Origin: Adiantum capillus-veneris
Taxonomy: Eukaryota > Streptophyta > Polypodiopsida > Polypodiales > Pteridaceae
Direction of reading: 5' to 3'
NCBI GenBank assembly: GCA_014529385.2
Contig: CM043959.1
Coordinates: 5,326,045 to 5,390,044 of the forward strand
DNA: 64,000 bases
Part shown: positions 13,363 to 25,475 of the stretch, piece by piece
How the letters are laid out: each line of letters opens with the position of its first letter
Position numbering within the stretch: position 1 is the stretch's first letter
Notes under the pieces: generated by a model
Told to the model about the DNA's origin: nothing
The model's database searches: none
The model's input: only the letters and a program-made list of their open reading frames with translations
Made by a program: the position numbers and the translations under genes

Positions 13363-13754
13363 AAAGGACACATGGCAGGCCCCTAGCTAAGTTGCCCCCA
13401 ATTAAGCTTGAATGCTAATGGATGCTTTATGGAAAGGTCCAATGAGAATTAAGCTTAAACGTTATGGAAAATCCCCTAAAAAGGACCAATAAGAATTAGG
13501 ACTTACTTTATTTATATTGGACAGTCTAAGAATTGAGCAGACCTTGTGCAAGCTTAATTCCTATTGGTCAGTTGACCTAGAGAGCCAACAAGAATTTAGC
13601 ATCGATTATTTAATAAATCAAGCTCTCTCTCAAAGGGGGAAAGAAGGACACTTGTCTACATGCTACACCCCTTGCTTGATATGACCTAGGCCTTCCATTG
13701 GTTAGCCCCAAGCTTCGGCCAATGGGATTTGAGCTAGTGTAAACAAGGAGGGTC

Positions 13755-13816
<62 letters not shown>

Positions 13817-13892
13817 TGATGCCACACACATCTTCTCATTCTGTGCTAAGCAAGAAGTGATCTCCTTCTCCAAGCTTGATAAGTAGAGATCC
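13363..13892 (+). repeat. Solo LTR C, part 2 of 3
   Basis: Continues the LTR alignment exactly where part 1 stopped: 'AGGACACATG' and the 'CAAGCTCTCTCTCAAAGG' block match the element A LTR. It contains a private CT tract (about 13757-13810). It is cut at 13892, within the 'CTCCTTCTCCAAGC' block, by insertion of element A. The last five bases GATCC (13888-13892) pair with GAGCC at 21915-21919. Confidence 0.85.
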
Positions 13893-14837
13893 TATCATAA
13901 AATCTAATATCTAACCACCCCAAATGATTATCTCATATTAAACTGATCATTTAATGTGGGAGAATAAACGAGAACAAGGGTTAGGATATAGACATGTGCT
14001 TATAGATCTATCTCAACTCAGGGCCAATGGTAAAGGGGCCCAAATGAGAGATGGTCTATCAAAGAGCAAGGCTAACCAATGGAGCATAAAGACCTTAGGG
14101 TTAGCTTCATTGAAGACCTCCAATAGTTAGTGTTAAAAGTCCTTTGACCTTAGGTAGGCTAGGGCTCTGCTTGAGGTGGGAACCCGGCCCAAGCTTGAGG
14201 TGCTTGTCATGCCTGATGATTGAGATGCTTGAAGTGCTTGAGGATTGAGATGCTTGAGGTGCTTGTCATGCTTGAGATGCTAGGGTTGTACTTGAGGTGA
14301 GAACCCAGCTCAAGCTTGAGGGGCTTAAGGGCCAAGCTTGTGGTGAGAACTAGGCCCAAGGTTGAGGGGCTTGAGGTGGCACAAAAGTCAAAGCAAATCC
14401 CTACAAGGAGGGGGCGAGCCATGCAAGAAGGGGGGTGGTTTCTTGACCAGTCTCTCTCCCAAAGGACATCCCTTGCCCTAGAGGCAAGTAGGACACATGT
14501 CAAGCCCCTAGCTAGGTTACCCTCATGGTGTGCCTAAAGCCTATTGGTTGGCCACCCAAGGGGTCTAATGATAAATTGGTTAATTTAATTAATTGTTTTA
14601 TCATTTATCAAGCCATCTCTCTCAAAGGAGAAAGGGGGACACTTGTCCCAAGGCTACCCTTGTCACTTGGCATGACTCTTGCTTGTGATTGGCTAGGCCT
14701 GGAGGGGTCCAATGAGCTTCAAGCATGAGCTACAAGGGGGGGTCGACCAAAGCAAGTAGGGGGCCTGCTTGAGGGGTATACTCTCCCACACAAAATAAAT
14801 TCCGCTACTCTCAAGTAAATAGGCCAATTCCATTACA
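13893..14837 (+). repeat. 5' LTR of element A, with internal deletion
   Basis: 945 bp, starting TATCATAAAATC (first G changed to A relative to TGTCATAAG) and ending CCATTACA. It matches 20315-21215 and then jumps to the last 40 bp of the 3' LTR, so about 655 bp are missing between positions near 14785 and 14800. Confidence 0.9.
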
Positions 14838-14838
14838 T

Positions 14839-14856
14839 TGGTATCATAGAATTTGG
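14839..14856 (+). other. Primer binding site of element A (iMet type, decayed)
   Basis: One base after the LTR end: TGGTATCATAGAATTTGG, a variant of TGGTATCAGAGC complementary to the 3' end of plant initiator Met tRNA. Confidence 0.85.
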
Positions 14857-15252
14857 TTTCTCTTTTCTTGCTGAAGAAGAGAGGTCCTTAAGTAGCCTAT
14901 AAATGGTTTGTTTTGTTAATTATATTAGGATAAGTGGGACTGGGATCTACTATCGGTCTTGTTGAGCCCACTATGTGGGATATGGTGCAGACCTCGGGAG
15001 CTTTGGACTTAATAATGGGGTCTTTTGAGACTTGCCTACGGCTTTACCATTATTGGGACATAATAAGTCCGGAAGGAGCTAGCCCTCAGCAATTCTGCAA
15101 TATTAGACCCACTCCACTACTCTCTATAATTAATCACTTCGAGCCATGGGTGTAGATACTTAAGAGCCAATTTTCAAAGGTTAAGAGGAGTGGCAACTAA
15201 GGTTTTGAATTGCCAAATCATACACTAAGTACGTATCCAAATTTTGTTAACA

Positions 15253-16690
15253 TGGATGACAATAACCAAGAGAGTAGAATGAACATTGATAGCTTTGATT
15301 TTGCACTAATGATGATGCCCCCATGTTTGTCAATTATCTTATTACTAGGTTGCAGCAAGCTATGGGCAACCCTGCTTTGCAAGTCAAAGTTAACAACTTC
15401 GCGCTTATGGGATTTCCCTTCCTCTCCAAGAGGAGAGAGAGCTTAGGAGACCTCTTGAAGAGACCCCCCAAAAGAAGACTCTCCTCCCATATGAAAGGAG
15501 GAATCCAAAGAGCAAGAAAGCAATGAAACTTTAAGTTCCTCTAAAGATGTGGCTCCACAAAGACGGCGGTCTAGACGATCGCCAACTCCTCCCAAGAGGA
15601 AAAGATCAACACATAGTCCTTCTCCTTGTCATTCCAAAAGGGAAGAGATGAAACAAAGGAAGAAAAGGGCAAAAAAGAGGTCACCCTCTTCTCCTTCTTC
15701 TTGACCTTCCTCCTCTTCCGACGAAAGCTACAGCTATTCTCCTAGAGAGTAGAAGAGGGGAGGACTTCGTAAATCATCCTGGATGGAGAAGGTCACAAAA
15801 GCTCAATAAGTTCAAGGAGGGAGGACAGAGTATCTCTTTTCACCTATGATGGCACCTTTGGTGCCACCGACAAAGTGTTGGCCTTCATCCAGCAATTTGA
15901 TGCGGACTTTAGAGACGAGGGCTTCACGAAGTCCTCCAAGCTACACCATGTAGCTATGCACTTCCAAAAATTGGCTTGTCAATGGTGGGCTAGCCTTCGT
16001 GGCAATGGCGAAGCCCCCAAAGACATGGAAAACTCTAGGAGTTCCCATCATGAAGCAATTCCTTGCAAGCGATGCAAAGGAAAAAGTGCTCACCGAATGG
16101 CATAGTTTGAAGCTTCTCTCTCAGGAGTCTATCCACAAATACGTAGACAAGTTTTGAGATTTACATCTCAAGGCTACTGTCTTCCAAAAGATAGACTTCG
16201 TCGAGCAAAATCAACAATTCTATGTAGGATTACTTGAAGAGATGGCCAAATACGTCAACTCTCAACGGCTTGGTTCTATCACCAAAGTAATCCATCACAC
16301 CATGGTTGCTTCAGATATCAATTTTTAACAAGGGGCTAGACGAAATGTCAAGCCCATGGAAAACAAAGATAAAAATGATGCAAAGGAGAAAACCAATGCC
16401 CAAAATTCTTCCCAAGGAACTTCCAACAACAACAAAAATCAGTCCAAGGAGAAGGGAGTTTACAAAGGCAAAACAAACTCTCTCCTGAAGAGCTTGAAGC
16501 TTTCCGCAAGGACCATAAGTGTTTTAAGTGTGGGGAGCAAGGACATGGCTATCGTTCTTGCCCCAAGAAAAATGCTCACAATGAGACTCCTAGGGCTTCC
16601 ACCATCGAAGCTCCAAAAGAGGATGCTCATTGCAAAGGATCATCTCTTTCCTATGCTTGGGGAACAGTAAGGGAGCATGATGCCTTCATC
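15253..16690 (+). pseudogene. gag of element A
   Basis: Broken gag. Open pieces include a start-like MDDNNQES segment (15253), a basic Arg/Ser region (15430-15700) and the capsid core around 15875-16105 (FDADFRDEGFTKSSKLHHVA...KLACQWWASLRG). A zinc knuckle CFKCGEQGHGYRSC (CX2CX4HX4C, intact) is encoded near 16520-16566 in a frame different from the surrounding open segment. Several frameshifts and stops separate the pieces. Confidence 0.85.
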
Positions 16691-17969
16691 TTGTTTGACC
16701 CTGGCTCTACTCACAACTTCATATCAACGGAGTTGGCCACCAAGTTGGGCATTCAACTTTTGAGATGGTAGATATTGTCGATTGACACAACTTTCAAGGG
16801 ACAACAAGCCTCCGTTACTCCCTTGATTGGGAAATTGAGGCTTCATGTCCATATTTATGTCTACAAAGAAGACTTTTTCATCTCTCCTCTCCAACATGAG
16901 GATGCTATCCTAGGGACGCCAAGGTTTGATCGCATGGCTGCCAACATGAAGTTCCCTGAAAGGAGAATCCACTTCACCTACTACAGGGGAAAGAACATGT
17001 ATATAGACGCTAGTGAGTGTGGTCGTCCTATACCACTTGTAAATCCTCTTGCTTTTGATAAATCAATGAACAGCTCAGTTCCGTATATGATTTTTGTCAA
17101 AGAATCCCTAAAAGATCCTAATGTTTTGTCAAATGTAAATGGTAGGAATCAAGAAGAGTTAGAATTGTCTAATTTTCGAAAAGGATTCCAAGATGTGTTC
17201 ATCGATGATATCCCTATGGAATTTCCTCCAAAACGAGGGGATGATGACCATCGCATTAAGCTCCTTCCACGAAGCTCACCGCCTAACAAACCTCCTTATC
17301 GAGTTTCTCAAGCTCAACAAGAGGAGATCATGAGGCTAGGGATGGTGAGGCCTAGCTCCTCTCCCTTTTGTTCTCCAGTCCTTTTAGTGCAAAAGAAAAA
17401 TGGTACATACCGTATGTGTGTGGACTATCGAGCACTAAATCATATCACTATCAAAAATAGATTTCTCGTACCTCAGTTAGAAGATCTATTTGATAAGCTA
17501 CAAGGATTTACCTACTTCAATAGGATTGATCTTAAAAGTGGCTATCATCAAATAAGGATAGTGGATGAAGATATCCTAAAGACCGCGTTTCGTACAACGT
17601 TTGGCCTTTATGAATATCTATTCATGCCTTTTGGCTTGAATAATGCACCGGCCACGTTCAATCGTCTAATGGAGAAAATCTTTAGACCCTACCGCAAATT
17701 CACTGGATGATATCATCATCTACTCCAAGTCTTTGGAGGAACATAAGCAACATCTCCAAGTGATTTTTCAAGCATTGAGGGAGAATAAGCTTTTTCTCAA
17801 CCAAAAGAAAAGCGATTTTTTCCTTCAAGAGATTCAATACTTAGGTCATATTATCTCTCAAGATGGTATCCGTATGGATCCATCAAAGTTAAAGGTAACA
17901 AAAGCATGGCCTAATCCAAGGAATATACATGAGCTAAGAAGCTTTATATGGTATGTGTGCATACTATAG
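16691..17969 (+). pseudogene. Protease and reverse transcriptase of element A
   Basis: Protease active-site region FDPGSTHNFIS lies at about 16694-16726, with a stop soon after. The longest open segment (16775-17710) carries the end of protease and the first reverse transcriptase blocks ([73 protein letters not shown]). A frameshift at about 17705 separates this from [10 protein letters not shown] (the catalytic YxDD region) and the HIISQDGIRMDP block in 17712-17969. A usual Lys-Gly-type linker is lost ([13 protein letters not shown] is shorter than in element H). Confidence 0.9.
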
Positions 17970-18480
17970 ACGCTTCATAGCAAAATTCTCTCACAGCAGG
18001 ACCATTACATGACTTAACAAAGAAGAACATTAAGTATTTATGGACTGCTAAGGAGCAAAATGCTTTTGACACGCTCAAAGAGAAGCTTACCTCCAAACCA
18101 GTCCTCATGCTTCCGGATCTCTCAAAGCCATTTGAGGTCCAATGTGATGCTTGTGGTGATTGCCTTGGAGCAATTTTGTTTCAAGAAAGTCATGCCATAG
18201 CATATGAGAGCCGAAGGCTCAATACGGATGAACGAGTCTTGGGAATTTATGAGACAGATCTTTTAGCTGTTCTACATGCCCTAGACACATGGAAGCACTA
18301 CTTATTGGGGACTCCATTTATTCTACGAACTGACCACCAAAGTTTCAAGTATTTCATGATGCAAACCAAGCCGACAAACAAATGAGGTGGGCAAATTTTC
18401 TTTCGCAATTTAATTTCCATATTGCTCACATTAGTGGTAAGCACAATCAAGTGGCTGATGCACTTTCACGACGACCAAAA
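17970..18480 (+). pseudogene. RNase H of element A
   Basis: After a frameshift near 17969 the RNase H region reads PDLSKPFEVQCDACGDCLGAILFQ (given here in part) with the catalytic aspartate context, RRLNTDE, HALDTWKHYLLG and TDHQSFKYF, then after another break at 18385 RWANFLSQFNFHIAHISG and ADALSRRP, the usual end of Ty3 RNase H. Confidence 0.88.
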
Positions 18481-19484
18481 GTTAATGTGTTGTCTATAGC
18501 TACTCACAATGATCTATCTTTAATGATAGATGAGTATGCTACTGACCCTGACTTTAGAGAGATAATTTCAGCCCTTGCTTTGGGGAATAAAGAGGAACCA
18601 TTCACCTTGCAGGATGGTTATCTTCTCCACGTCAATAGGCTATGTGTTACCCATTCCCTTCGCGAGAAAGTTATGTATGAATCCCATGCTCCTCCCTATG
18701 CGGGGCATAGAGGCATTCAACCTACTCTTTGAGGAGTAGAGACGTATTTCTATTGGCCTACCATTAAAGTGGACATACAAGAGTATGTTTCAAAATGTGT
18801 AGTATGCCAAAAGACCAAGTATGATAGAGGAAACCAACCTGGATTACTCTAGCCATTACCTATCCCAAATTCACCATGGGAGAGTATATCCATGGATTTC
18901 ATCTTTGGATTACCCAAGTCTATCCATGGAAATACGGGAATATGGACAATAGTTGATAGGTTTAGCAAGCAAGCACACTTTACTCCTGTCAAAAAGACTA
19001 TTAAGGCACACCAAATGGAAACTCTCTTCATACCACAGATTTTCAAACACCATTGATCCATCGTGTCAGATAGAGATCCTAGAATGACCAGTAATATCTG
19101 GAAAGGTCTCTTTGAAAATCTAGGAACAAGATTGAATTTCTCTTCAGTCTATCACCCACAAATGGATGGCCAAAGTGAGATAGCCACTCTTACGATACAC
19201 ATCTACTAAAGACTTATGTTACAGAAGTGGATCAATGTTCACAATGGGAAAAGTACTTACCTCTTGTAGAGTATGCCTACAATAATACTGTACATACTTC
19301 TACGGGAAAAACACCTTTTGAGATCATTGAGGGAAGACCTAAAATTCCCTTGCTACTCAAAGTACATGGGAAGATCTTCGTTGCCAATGAGTATAGCCGT
19401 GACTACAAGACTCTTTTCAAAAGATTAAGGAGGCTATATCCATCTCTCAACAAAGGCAAAAAGCTGCTACTGACAAGCACATAA
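18481..19484 (+). pseudogene. Integrase of element A
   Basis: H2C2 zinc finger (HAPPYAGHRGI ... CVVCQK) is followed by the catalytic core: [48 protein letters not shown] and YAYNNTVHTSTGKTPFEI. The core is interrupted by stops near 18732, 18850, 19057 and 19209. The HPQ motif reads [10 protein letters not shown], with Met where Thr is normal. Confidence 0.88.
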
Positions 19485-19963
19485 GGGCCTTAACATTCAA
19501 AGAAAATGGTTGGGTCTTATTTAAGTTTCCTAAGGCTCAATTAAGGCAAACGACGGGAAAAAATCCTACGGGCCATCAAAAGTATTATTCTAAGCTAGCA
19601 AAAAAACACTATGGTCCTTTCCAAATTTTGAAGCCTATCAATGAGACGGCTTACCAACTCAAGTTGCCCAACCATTGGCTCATACAAAATGCTTTTCATG
19701 TGAGCCTACTTAAGCCCTACAATGGAGAGCCACCAAGTGAACCAATTATTAAAGACCCTCCCGAAGTTGAAGACCAAGAAGAGGTGCTACAACCCGAAGC
19801 TATCCTTTGGCATGAAGACAAGGTACTACCACATGGTAAGATTATCCGAGGATACCTTGTTGAGTTCAAAAATAATCCTTTTGAAGATGCTAGATGGATG
19901 CAAGGAATACAACTTAAGGATAGTATGAACCTTGTCAATGCTTACAATGCTACATTAGAGTAA
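19485..19963 (+). pseudogene. Post-integrase tail with chromodomain-like end, element A
   Basis: GPFQILKPINETAYQLKLP and the [12 protein letters not shown] block are standard after Ty3 integrases. The last 60 codons (EEVLQPEAILWHEDKVL...GYLVEFKNNPFEDARWMQ) resemble the chromodomain of plant chromoviruses (EYLVKWKG..-like). Chromodomains target insertion to certain chromatin. The match is by pattern only. Confidence 0.75.
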
Positions 19964-20300
19964 GCAAATGAACAAATTTCTTTTAAATGACCAATGTTTT
20001 ATAAGACTAGTTCTCTTTTTATTGTGCACAAATTTAAAGACTATGCATGCTTAGAATCATGTTTGTTATGACGACGTCTCTCAAACACCAAGTAGAATTT
20101 GTCACTCTACTTGGGAGAATGAAATGGACTGAAGAGCAAACATGCTTGCGGCAACTATGTCTCCCAAGCACCAAATGGATTAGTCATCCATCTTGGAAAG
20201 ATGTCGTAGGGTAAAAAGGGATCCTCTACCTGCTAAGTAAGATTGACTAATGACTAAGGCTTTACCTCTTCTACCTCATAGTCAAGCACGACTATGATTT

Positions 20301-20314
20301 CAAGAGAGAGGTAA
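20301..20314 (+). other. Polypurine tract of element A
   Basis: CAAGAGAGAGGTAA immediately precedes the TGTCATAAG start of the 3' LTR. Confidence 0.85.
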
Positions 20315-21914
20315 TGTCATAAGATCTAATATCTAACCACCCCAAATGATTTTCTCATATTAAACTGATCATTTAATGTTGGAGAATAAATGGGAACAAG
20401 GGTTAGGATATAGACATGTGCTTATAGATCTATCTCAACTCAGGGCCAATGGTAAAGGGGCCCAAATGAGAGATGTCTATCAAAGAGCAAGGCTAACCAA
20501 TGGAGCATAAAGACCTTAGGGTTAGCTTCATTGAAGACCTCCAATAGTTAGTGTTAAAAGTCCTTTGACCTTAGGTAAGCTAGGGTTATGCTTGAGGTGG
20601 AAACCCGGCCCAAGCTTGAGGTGCTTGTCATGCCTGGTGACTGAGATGCTTGAAGTGCTTGAAAATTGAGATGCTTGAGGTGCTTGTCATGCTTGAGATG
20701 CTAGGGCTGTACTTGAGGTGAGAACCCAAACCCAAGCGTGAGGGGCTTAAGGGCCAAGCTTGTGGTGAGAACTAGGCCCAAGGTTGAGGGGCTTGAGGTG
20801 GCACAAAAGTCAAAGCAAATCCCTACAAGGAGGGGGCGATCCATGCAAGAAGGGGGGGTGGTTGCTTGACCACTCTCTCCCCCAAAGGGCATCCCTTGCC
20901 CAAGAGGCAAGTAGGACACATGTCAAGCGCCTAGCTAGGTTACCCTCATGGTGTGCCTAAAGCCTATTGGTTGGCCACCCAAGGGGTCCAATGATAAATT
21001 GGTTAGTTTAATTAATTGTTTTATCATTTATCAAGCCCTCTCTCTCAAAGGAGAAAGGGGGACACTTGTCCCAAGGCTACCCTTGTTGCTTGGTATGACT
21101 CTTGCTTATGATTGGCTAGGCCTGGAGGGGTCCAATGAGCTTCAAGCATGAGCTACAAGGGGGGGTCGACCAAAGCAAGTAGGGGGCCTGCTTGAGGGGT
21201 ATACTCCCCCCCCTCCCCCCCCCCCCACACACACACACACTCATTGTGGAGTATGCACAGTGCAAGAGCTCCCTCTCCTTCTCCAAGCAAATAGAGAGAT
21301 TGACAGCCTACACCAACACTCTTGGCTATGGAATGCAAATCCAACCAAGAGCCATGCTTCAATGCTTAAGCTTTCCATCTTCTCCATCTTCATTACTATG
21401 CTATTATGTATGATAGCAAGAAGAGTGATGAGTGAGAAACTGGTTCTATCTCCTATGAAATGTTTCTTCTTCCTCTTCCCTACCCTCATTCCCTGCTAGC
21501 TCTCTCCACCTTCGAAGGTGTTTGAGGTCTTGGGACTGAGGCTTGGGATAGTTAATGCTTTCCACAAAGTTTATGTTATGCTCATGATGCATGAAGCTTT
21601 CCATCTTCATTGCATCACCTAGGTCACAAGGAACACAAAGACTGTATTGTAACAAGTCTCTCTCGATGGGAGAAACTATAACACAAATGCCTATCGGAGG
21701 GGGGATTGCCTTCACATAATTCCGGTCCTCAAATGTTGTCATGTTCTCTAAATTCTCTCTCTTGCAAAATTATTGTTCATGCCAAGTTAACTAAGTGCTA
21801 TGTTTATGTTGCTACCTTCAATTATGTTCATGCGCTATGCTCACAAAGTAATTTTCGCAAAAGTACTCTCTCTAATTTCTGCTACTCTCAAGTAAATAGG
21901 CCAATTCCATTACA
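20315..21914 (+). repeat. 3' LTR of element A (full length)
   Basis: 1600 bp, TGTCATAAG...CCATTACA. It contains a poly-C/CA tract at about 21207-21240. It is the most complete copy of this LTR family in the window and the reference for reading solo LTRs C and E. Confidence 0.92.
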
Positions 21915-21919
21915 GAGCC

Positions 21920-22546
21920 TACACCAACACCTCTTGGCTATGGAATGAAAATCCAAGCAAGAGTCAAGCTTCAAAGCATGCTTATCATCTACTCAAATCT
22001 CCATTACTATGATGAGCTATGCTCTAAGAGTGATGATAAGTGAGGAGAATACGTTTTTCTCGTATGTTACATTTTATTCCTCTTCACTTTCCTCACTCCT
22101 TGCTAGCTCTCTTCACCTTTGAAGGTGTTTGAGGTCTTGGGATTGAGACCGGGGACAAATTTATGTTATTACAAGTAAGTTTAGTTGTTGTTTTGGACAT
22201 AATCTTGGTGCATGAAGCTTTCCATCTTCATGGCATCAACAAGGTCTCAAGGAACACAAAGAATATATTGTACCAAGTCTCTCTTTATTAGAGAACATAT
22301 AATACAAAAGCCTTTTGAAGGAGGGACTGGCTCCAAGTAAATCCGGTCCTCAACTGTTGTCAGCTTCTCTAATTCTCTCTCTTTTACAAGTATTGTCCAT
22401 GCCAAGCTAACTCGGTGTAATGTTTCTATTGCTATCTTTAATCAAGCACTTCCTCTCTACCTTCATTAGGAATACTTGTAATGAAATGATCACTACTATC
22501 ATTTTAACTCCTCTACAATCAATGTTATTAGCCTAATTCCGTTACA
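21920..22546 (+). repeat. Solo LTR C, part 3 of 3
   Basis: Resumes the LTR alignment where part 2 stopped (CCTACACCAACACC..CTTGGCTATGGAATG) and runs through the 'AAGGTGTTTGAGGTCTTGGGA' region and CCGGTCCTCAACTGTTGTC to the end CCGTTACA. It is followed by AAAAG (22547-22551), pairing with AGAAG at 3464-3468. Confidence 0.85.
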
Positions 22547-22551
22547 AAAAG

Positions 22552-22748
22552 CATTGTATAGGCTCATTCAGAGAGAGAATGCTGGTCCTATTGTGCTAGA
22601 GTCACCCGAAGTCTTGTACCGACCCCCAAAGAAGAAGGCTGCAGATAAGAAGAAGCAGGCTCCCGCTCAACTAACAATGGTTAACTTTTCAATGCTGCTT
22701 GATAAATTTTGGTATACACCAAAATTTAAAGAAAATGGGGAAGGAATG
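22552..22748 (+). pseudogene. Extra 3' ORF of element I, last part
   Basis: About 65 codons, Lys/Glu/Gln rich at first (LIQRENAGPIVLE, PPKKKAADKKKQ), ending ATG TAG at the start of the LTR. The frame follows that at 3432-3468 when solo LTR C and the insertions in it are removed. Function unknown. Confidence 0.5.
22731..22746 (+). other. Polypurine tract of element I
   Basis: GAAAATGGGGAAGGAA directly precedes TGTAGC, the proposed 3' LTR start of element I. Confidence 0.65.
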
Positions 22749-23017
22749 TAGCTGGTAGGAACAACTGCTTAGAATGCAACTAGTGGTAACTCCAGGAACA
22801 GTTATTGCGACCAATTATAGTGGTAAGTGGTACAATGCACAATCTATCAGAAGCCTAATTGGAAAGCTATAAATAGGGCTCACTAATTCATTTTCGAGAC
22901 TACTAATCATAGAATCCTAGTTTCCTATATTGTGTATCTTAGAGCTGTACGCTCTTGTAATCCTAATCACACCTCAGAGCTTGACTCACTAATGTATTTG
23001 TCTACTAGCTTGCTACA
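22747..23017 (+). repeat. 3' LTR of element I (proposed)
   Basis: 271 bp with perfect inverted ends TGTAGC...GCTACA, preceded by a polypurine tract. It contains a TATA-like CTATAAATAG at about 22869. The partner 5' LTR lies outside the window, so the right end is set only by the inverted ends. Confidence 0.6.
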
Positions 23018-23742
23018 CGTGGAGCCATTACTTCCACTCATGAAACCACAACTACCCACTACTTCCACTCACGGTGCCATGCCACACACACACACACACA
23101 CACGCACACACACACACACAGAAGGGGCTCATGGGCACATACTCTCTAATATCTACGCCTTTAAAAGAAACTCATCATCTCAAAAGATGGCTTCTCTAAT
23201 GAATGCCCACTAACTTCTTTAACTAATCACTACATTTGTTAATTTATTTTTTAAAATAAATCTTATTTTTAAGAAAAAAAAAGAGACGGCATCTCTATGG
23301 ACTTAGCACGCCAAAAAGATAGAAGTATCTCACTAAGCTCATTACTTAAAAACGTAAACATCTACTTATGATGTTATGATCAAGTTATATTTGTTCATCC
23401 CTCCCCCTCGACGCTAAAGCCCACGGGCTATTAAATAAAGTGAAGCGGTGGGAGCCATGGTGGGCAACTGTGAGGGTAAATCTCAGGGTGTTGGAGGGTT
23501 GAAAAAAATGTGGCACTAAGTACCTCTTGTGGGATTTGAACCTTGGCGGGAGCCATCTAAGGCGTGTGGCCTATCCAACCCTCCCATGCGCGTGTGGTGA
23601 TCATGATGGGAAACAAGTGCATTATTAAGTAACCTTGGACACGTACAAAAGTAACTAGAACAAAAAAGGTAAACTTGGACACCTCCGACAGCCGAGCCGA
23701 CCTCGCATCATGCACGTCTAGCTCTCCGCCATGTATCCCATC
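23018..23742. other. Flanking sequence between elements I and F
   Basis: Holds a CA tract (about 23084-23120), an A/T-rich stretch (23236-23285) and, on the minus strand, GGTTCAAATCCC (23531-23542), which resembles a tRNA/SINE B box. With element F removed, this would be the upstream flank of the SPPL gene. No gene seen. Confidence 0.5.
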
Positions 23743-23934
23743 TGAAGGAGTACGAGCGGAAGTGCGACGCGAGAGAGAGTGCGAGAAGAAGAGCACGACG
23801 ATATGGTGAACTCGCTCTACTGTAATGTGTAGAGCATAGTGAGTTCTTATTAGGTTTTTACATAAGAATATTTGTACATACCTAGCGGCCCGCCCACTTA
23901 CCTGGGCGACCACATTGGGCTTTATACCCCAACA
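23743..23934 (-). repeat. 3' LTR of element F
   Basis: Minus-strand TGTTGGGGTATAAAGCCC...GTACTCCTTCA. It is preceded on the minus strand by the purine-rich AAGTGGGAGGT (23935-23945), the polypurine tract. Confidence 0.95.
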
Positions 23935-23982
23935 ACCTCCCACTTAAAGTCCAATGTGGTACTTTAAGTGTGAGAGAAGCTA

Positions 23983-25475
23983 CTATACAAGAGATGTAGA
24001 GAAGTGATGTACTACCCTACACCTAACTGCTTTGCGAAAATGCGCAAAGCTCTCTGAGGGAAGTCCTTTTGTAAGTAGATCAGCAGGATTTTCTGTGGTG
24101 TGAACTTTGACAAGCTGAAGTTGCTTATCCTCGAGCATTTCCCTGATGAAATGATACTTCACATCCACATGCTTTGTCTTTGAGTGATAAACTGGATTGC
24201 GAGCCAATTGTATAGCACTTTGACTATCACAATATAACACAGGCATCTCTTCTTTGATTCCCAAATCTGTTACTAGTCGATTAAGCCAAATTGATTCTTT
24301 GCATGCCTCTGATGCTGCAACATATTCAACCTCTGTAGTAGACTGAGTAACACAATCTTGTAATCTAGAACGCCATGATACTGCTCCACCAGCCAATGTA
24401 AAGACATACCCTGACGTAGACCTTCGGTTGTCTAAGTCACCTGCATAATCTGAGTCTGTAAAACCCTTTACACTTACCTCCTGACTCCCATAGCATATAC
24501 GCATACTCTTTGTAGCTTTCAGGTATCTCAATATTCCTTTCACTGCCTCCCAATGTTTCTTGCCTGGGTTTGACATGTATCGACTTACTACTCCCACTGC
24601 AAATGCAATGTCTGGGCGAGTAGCAATCATTGCATACATCAAACTACCCACTACAGAAGCATATGGAATCTTATCCATTTCAGCCCGTTCTTCCTCAGAC
24701 ACAGGACAATCTTGTTTGCTAAGTTTCACATATGGTGGCAATGGAACACTCAATGCCTTTCCCTTCTCCATATTGAAACGTTGCAAAACCTTGTCAATAT
24801 ACTATGTTTGAGATAACCAAATCAACTTCTTTGATATGTCTCTCTCAATGCGCATACCAATTATATGACTTGCCTCACCCATGTCTTTCATGTCAAACGA
24901 TTTTTCCATCTTTGACTTCAAAGCTGAAATTTCTTCCAAGTGCTTGCCAACAATCAACATGTCATCCACATACAAAATAAGGATGAGCCAACTGCCATCC
25001 TTAGCCTTCTTTGTATATAGACAGTGATCGAACTCACTACGTTTGTAGCCTTGAGAAAGCATAAACTTGTGGAACTTATGGTACCATGCCCTCGGTGATT
25101 GTTTTAAGCCATAAAGACTCTTTAACAACTGGCATACCAAATCTTCCTTGCCTTTCTCAACAAACCCTTCTGGCTGCTGCATGTAAATTTCCACATCTAA
25201 ATCACCATGCAAGAACACTGTCTTGACATCCATTTGGTGCAACACCAAATCTAATATGGCAACCAATGCAAGAAAGCATCTCAATGTAGTCATCTTGACC
25301 ACCGGAGAGAAGACTTCATCAAAGTCAATGCCTTGTTCTTGCTTAAAGCCCTTGGAAACAAGCCTTGCTTTGTACTTTGGCTGACTATCATGAGCAGTGA
25401 TCTTATACCTGTAAACCCATTTACAAGGTAGAGCCTTTTTGCCCTGTGGTAATTTAACTAGCTTCCATGCTGGTT
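23983..25475 (-). pseudogene. Reverse transcriptase and RNase H of element F
   Basis: Continuing frame after a one-base shift near 25475: KWVYRYKI, KARLVSKGFKQEQGIDFDE, FSPVVKMTTLR, QMDVKTVFLHGDL, LYGLKQSPRAWY, and the catalytic LILYVDDMLIVGK. A TAG at 24802-24804 interrupts WLSQ..YIDKVLQRF. RNase H follows with SLMYAMIATRPDIA, TDSDYAGDLDNRRSTSGY, STTEVEYVAASEA and YHFIREMLED, ending at 23983. Both catalytic blocks are intact in wording, so only the stop and frameshift disable it. Confidence 0.93.

Larger units (their letters stand above)
13893..21914 (+). mobile_element. Ty3/gypsy chromovirus-like element A (decayed), plus strand
   Basis: 8.0 kb element with LTRs 13893-14837 and 20315-21914, a primer site and a polypurine tract in the right places, and gag, protease, reverse transcriptase, RNase H, integrase and a chromodomain-like tail in the order typical of Ty3 elements. 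Flanking GATCC/GAGCC is a 5-bp duplication with one mismatch. Many stops and frameshifts show it is inactive. It is inserted in solo LTR C. The 395-bp leader (14857-15252) and the 351 bp after the last ORF (19964-20314) show no further genes. Confidence 0.9.

Noticed and set aside
23557-23943. 128-codon minus-strand frame overlapping the F LTR
   Set aside because: Half of it is LTR sequence and the rest shows no domain.
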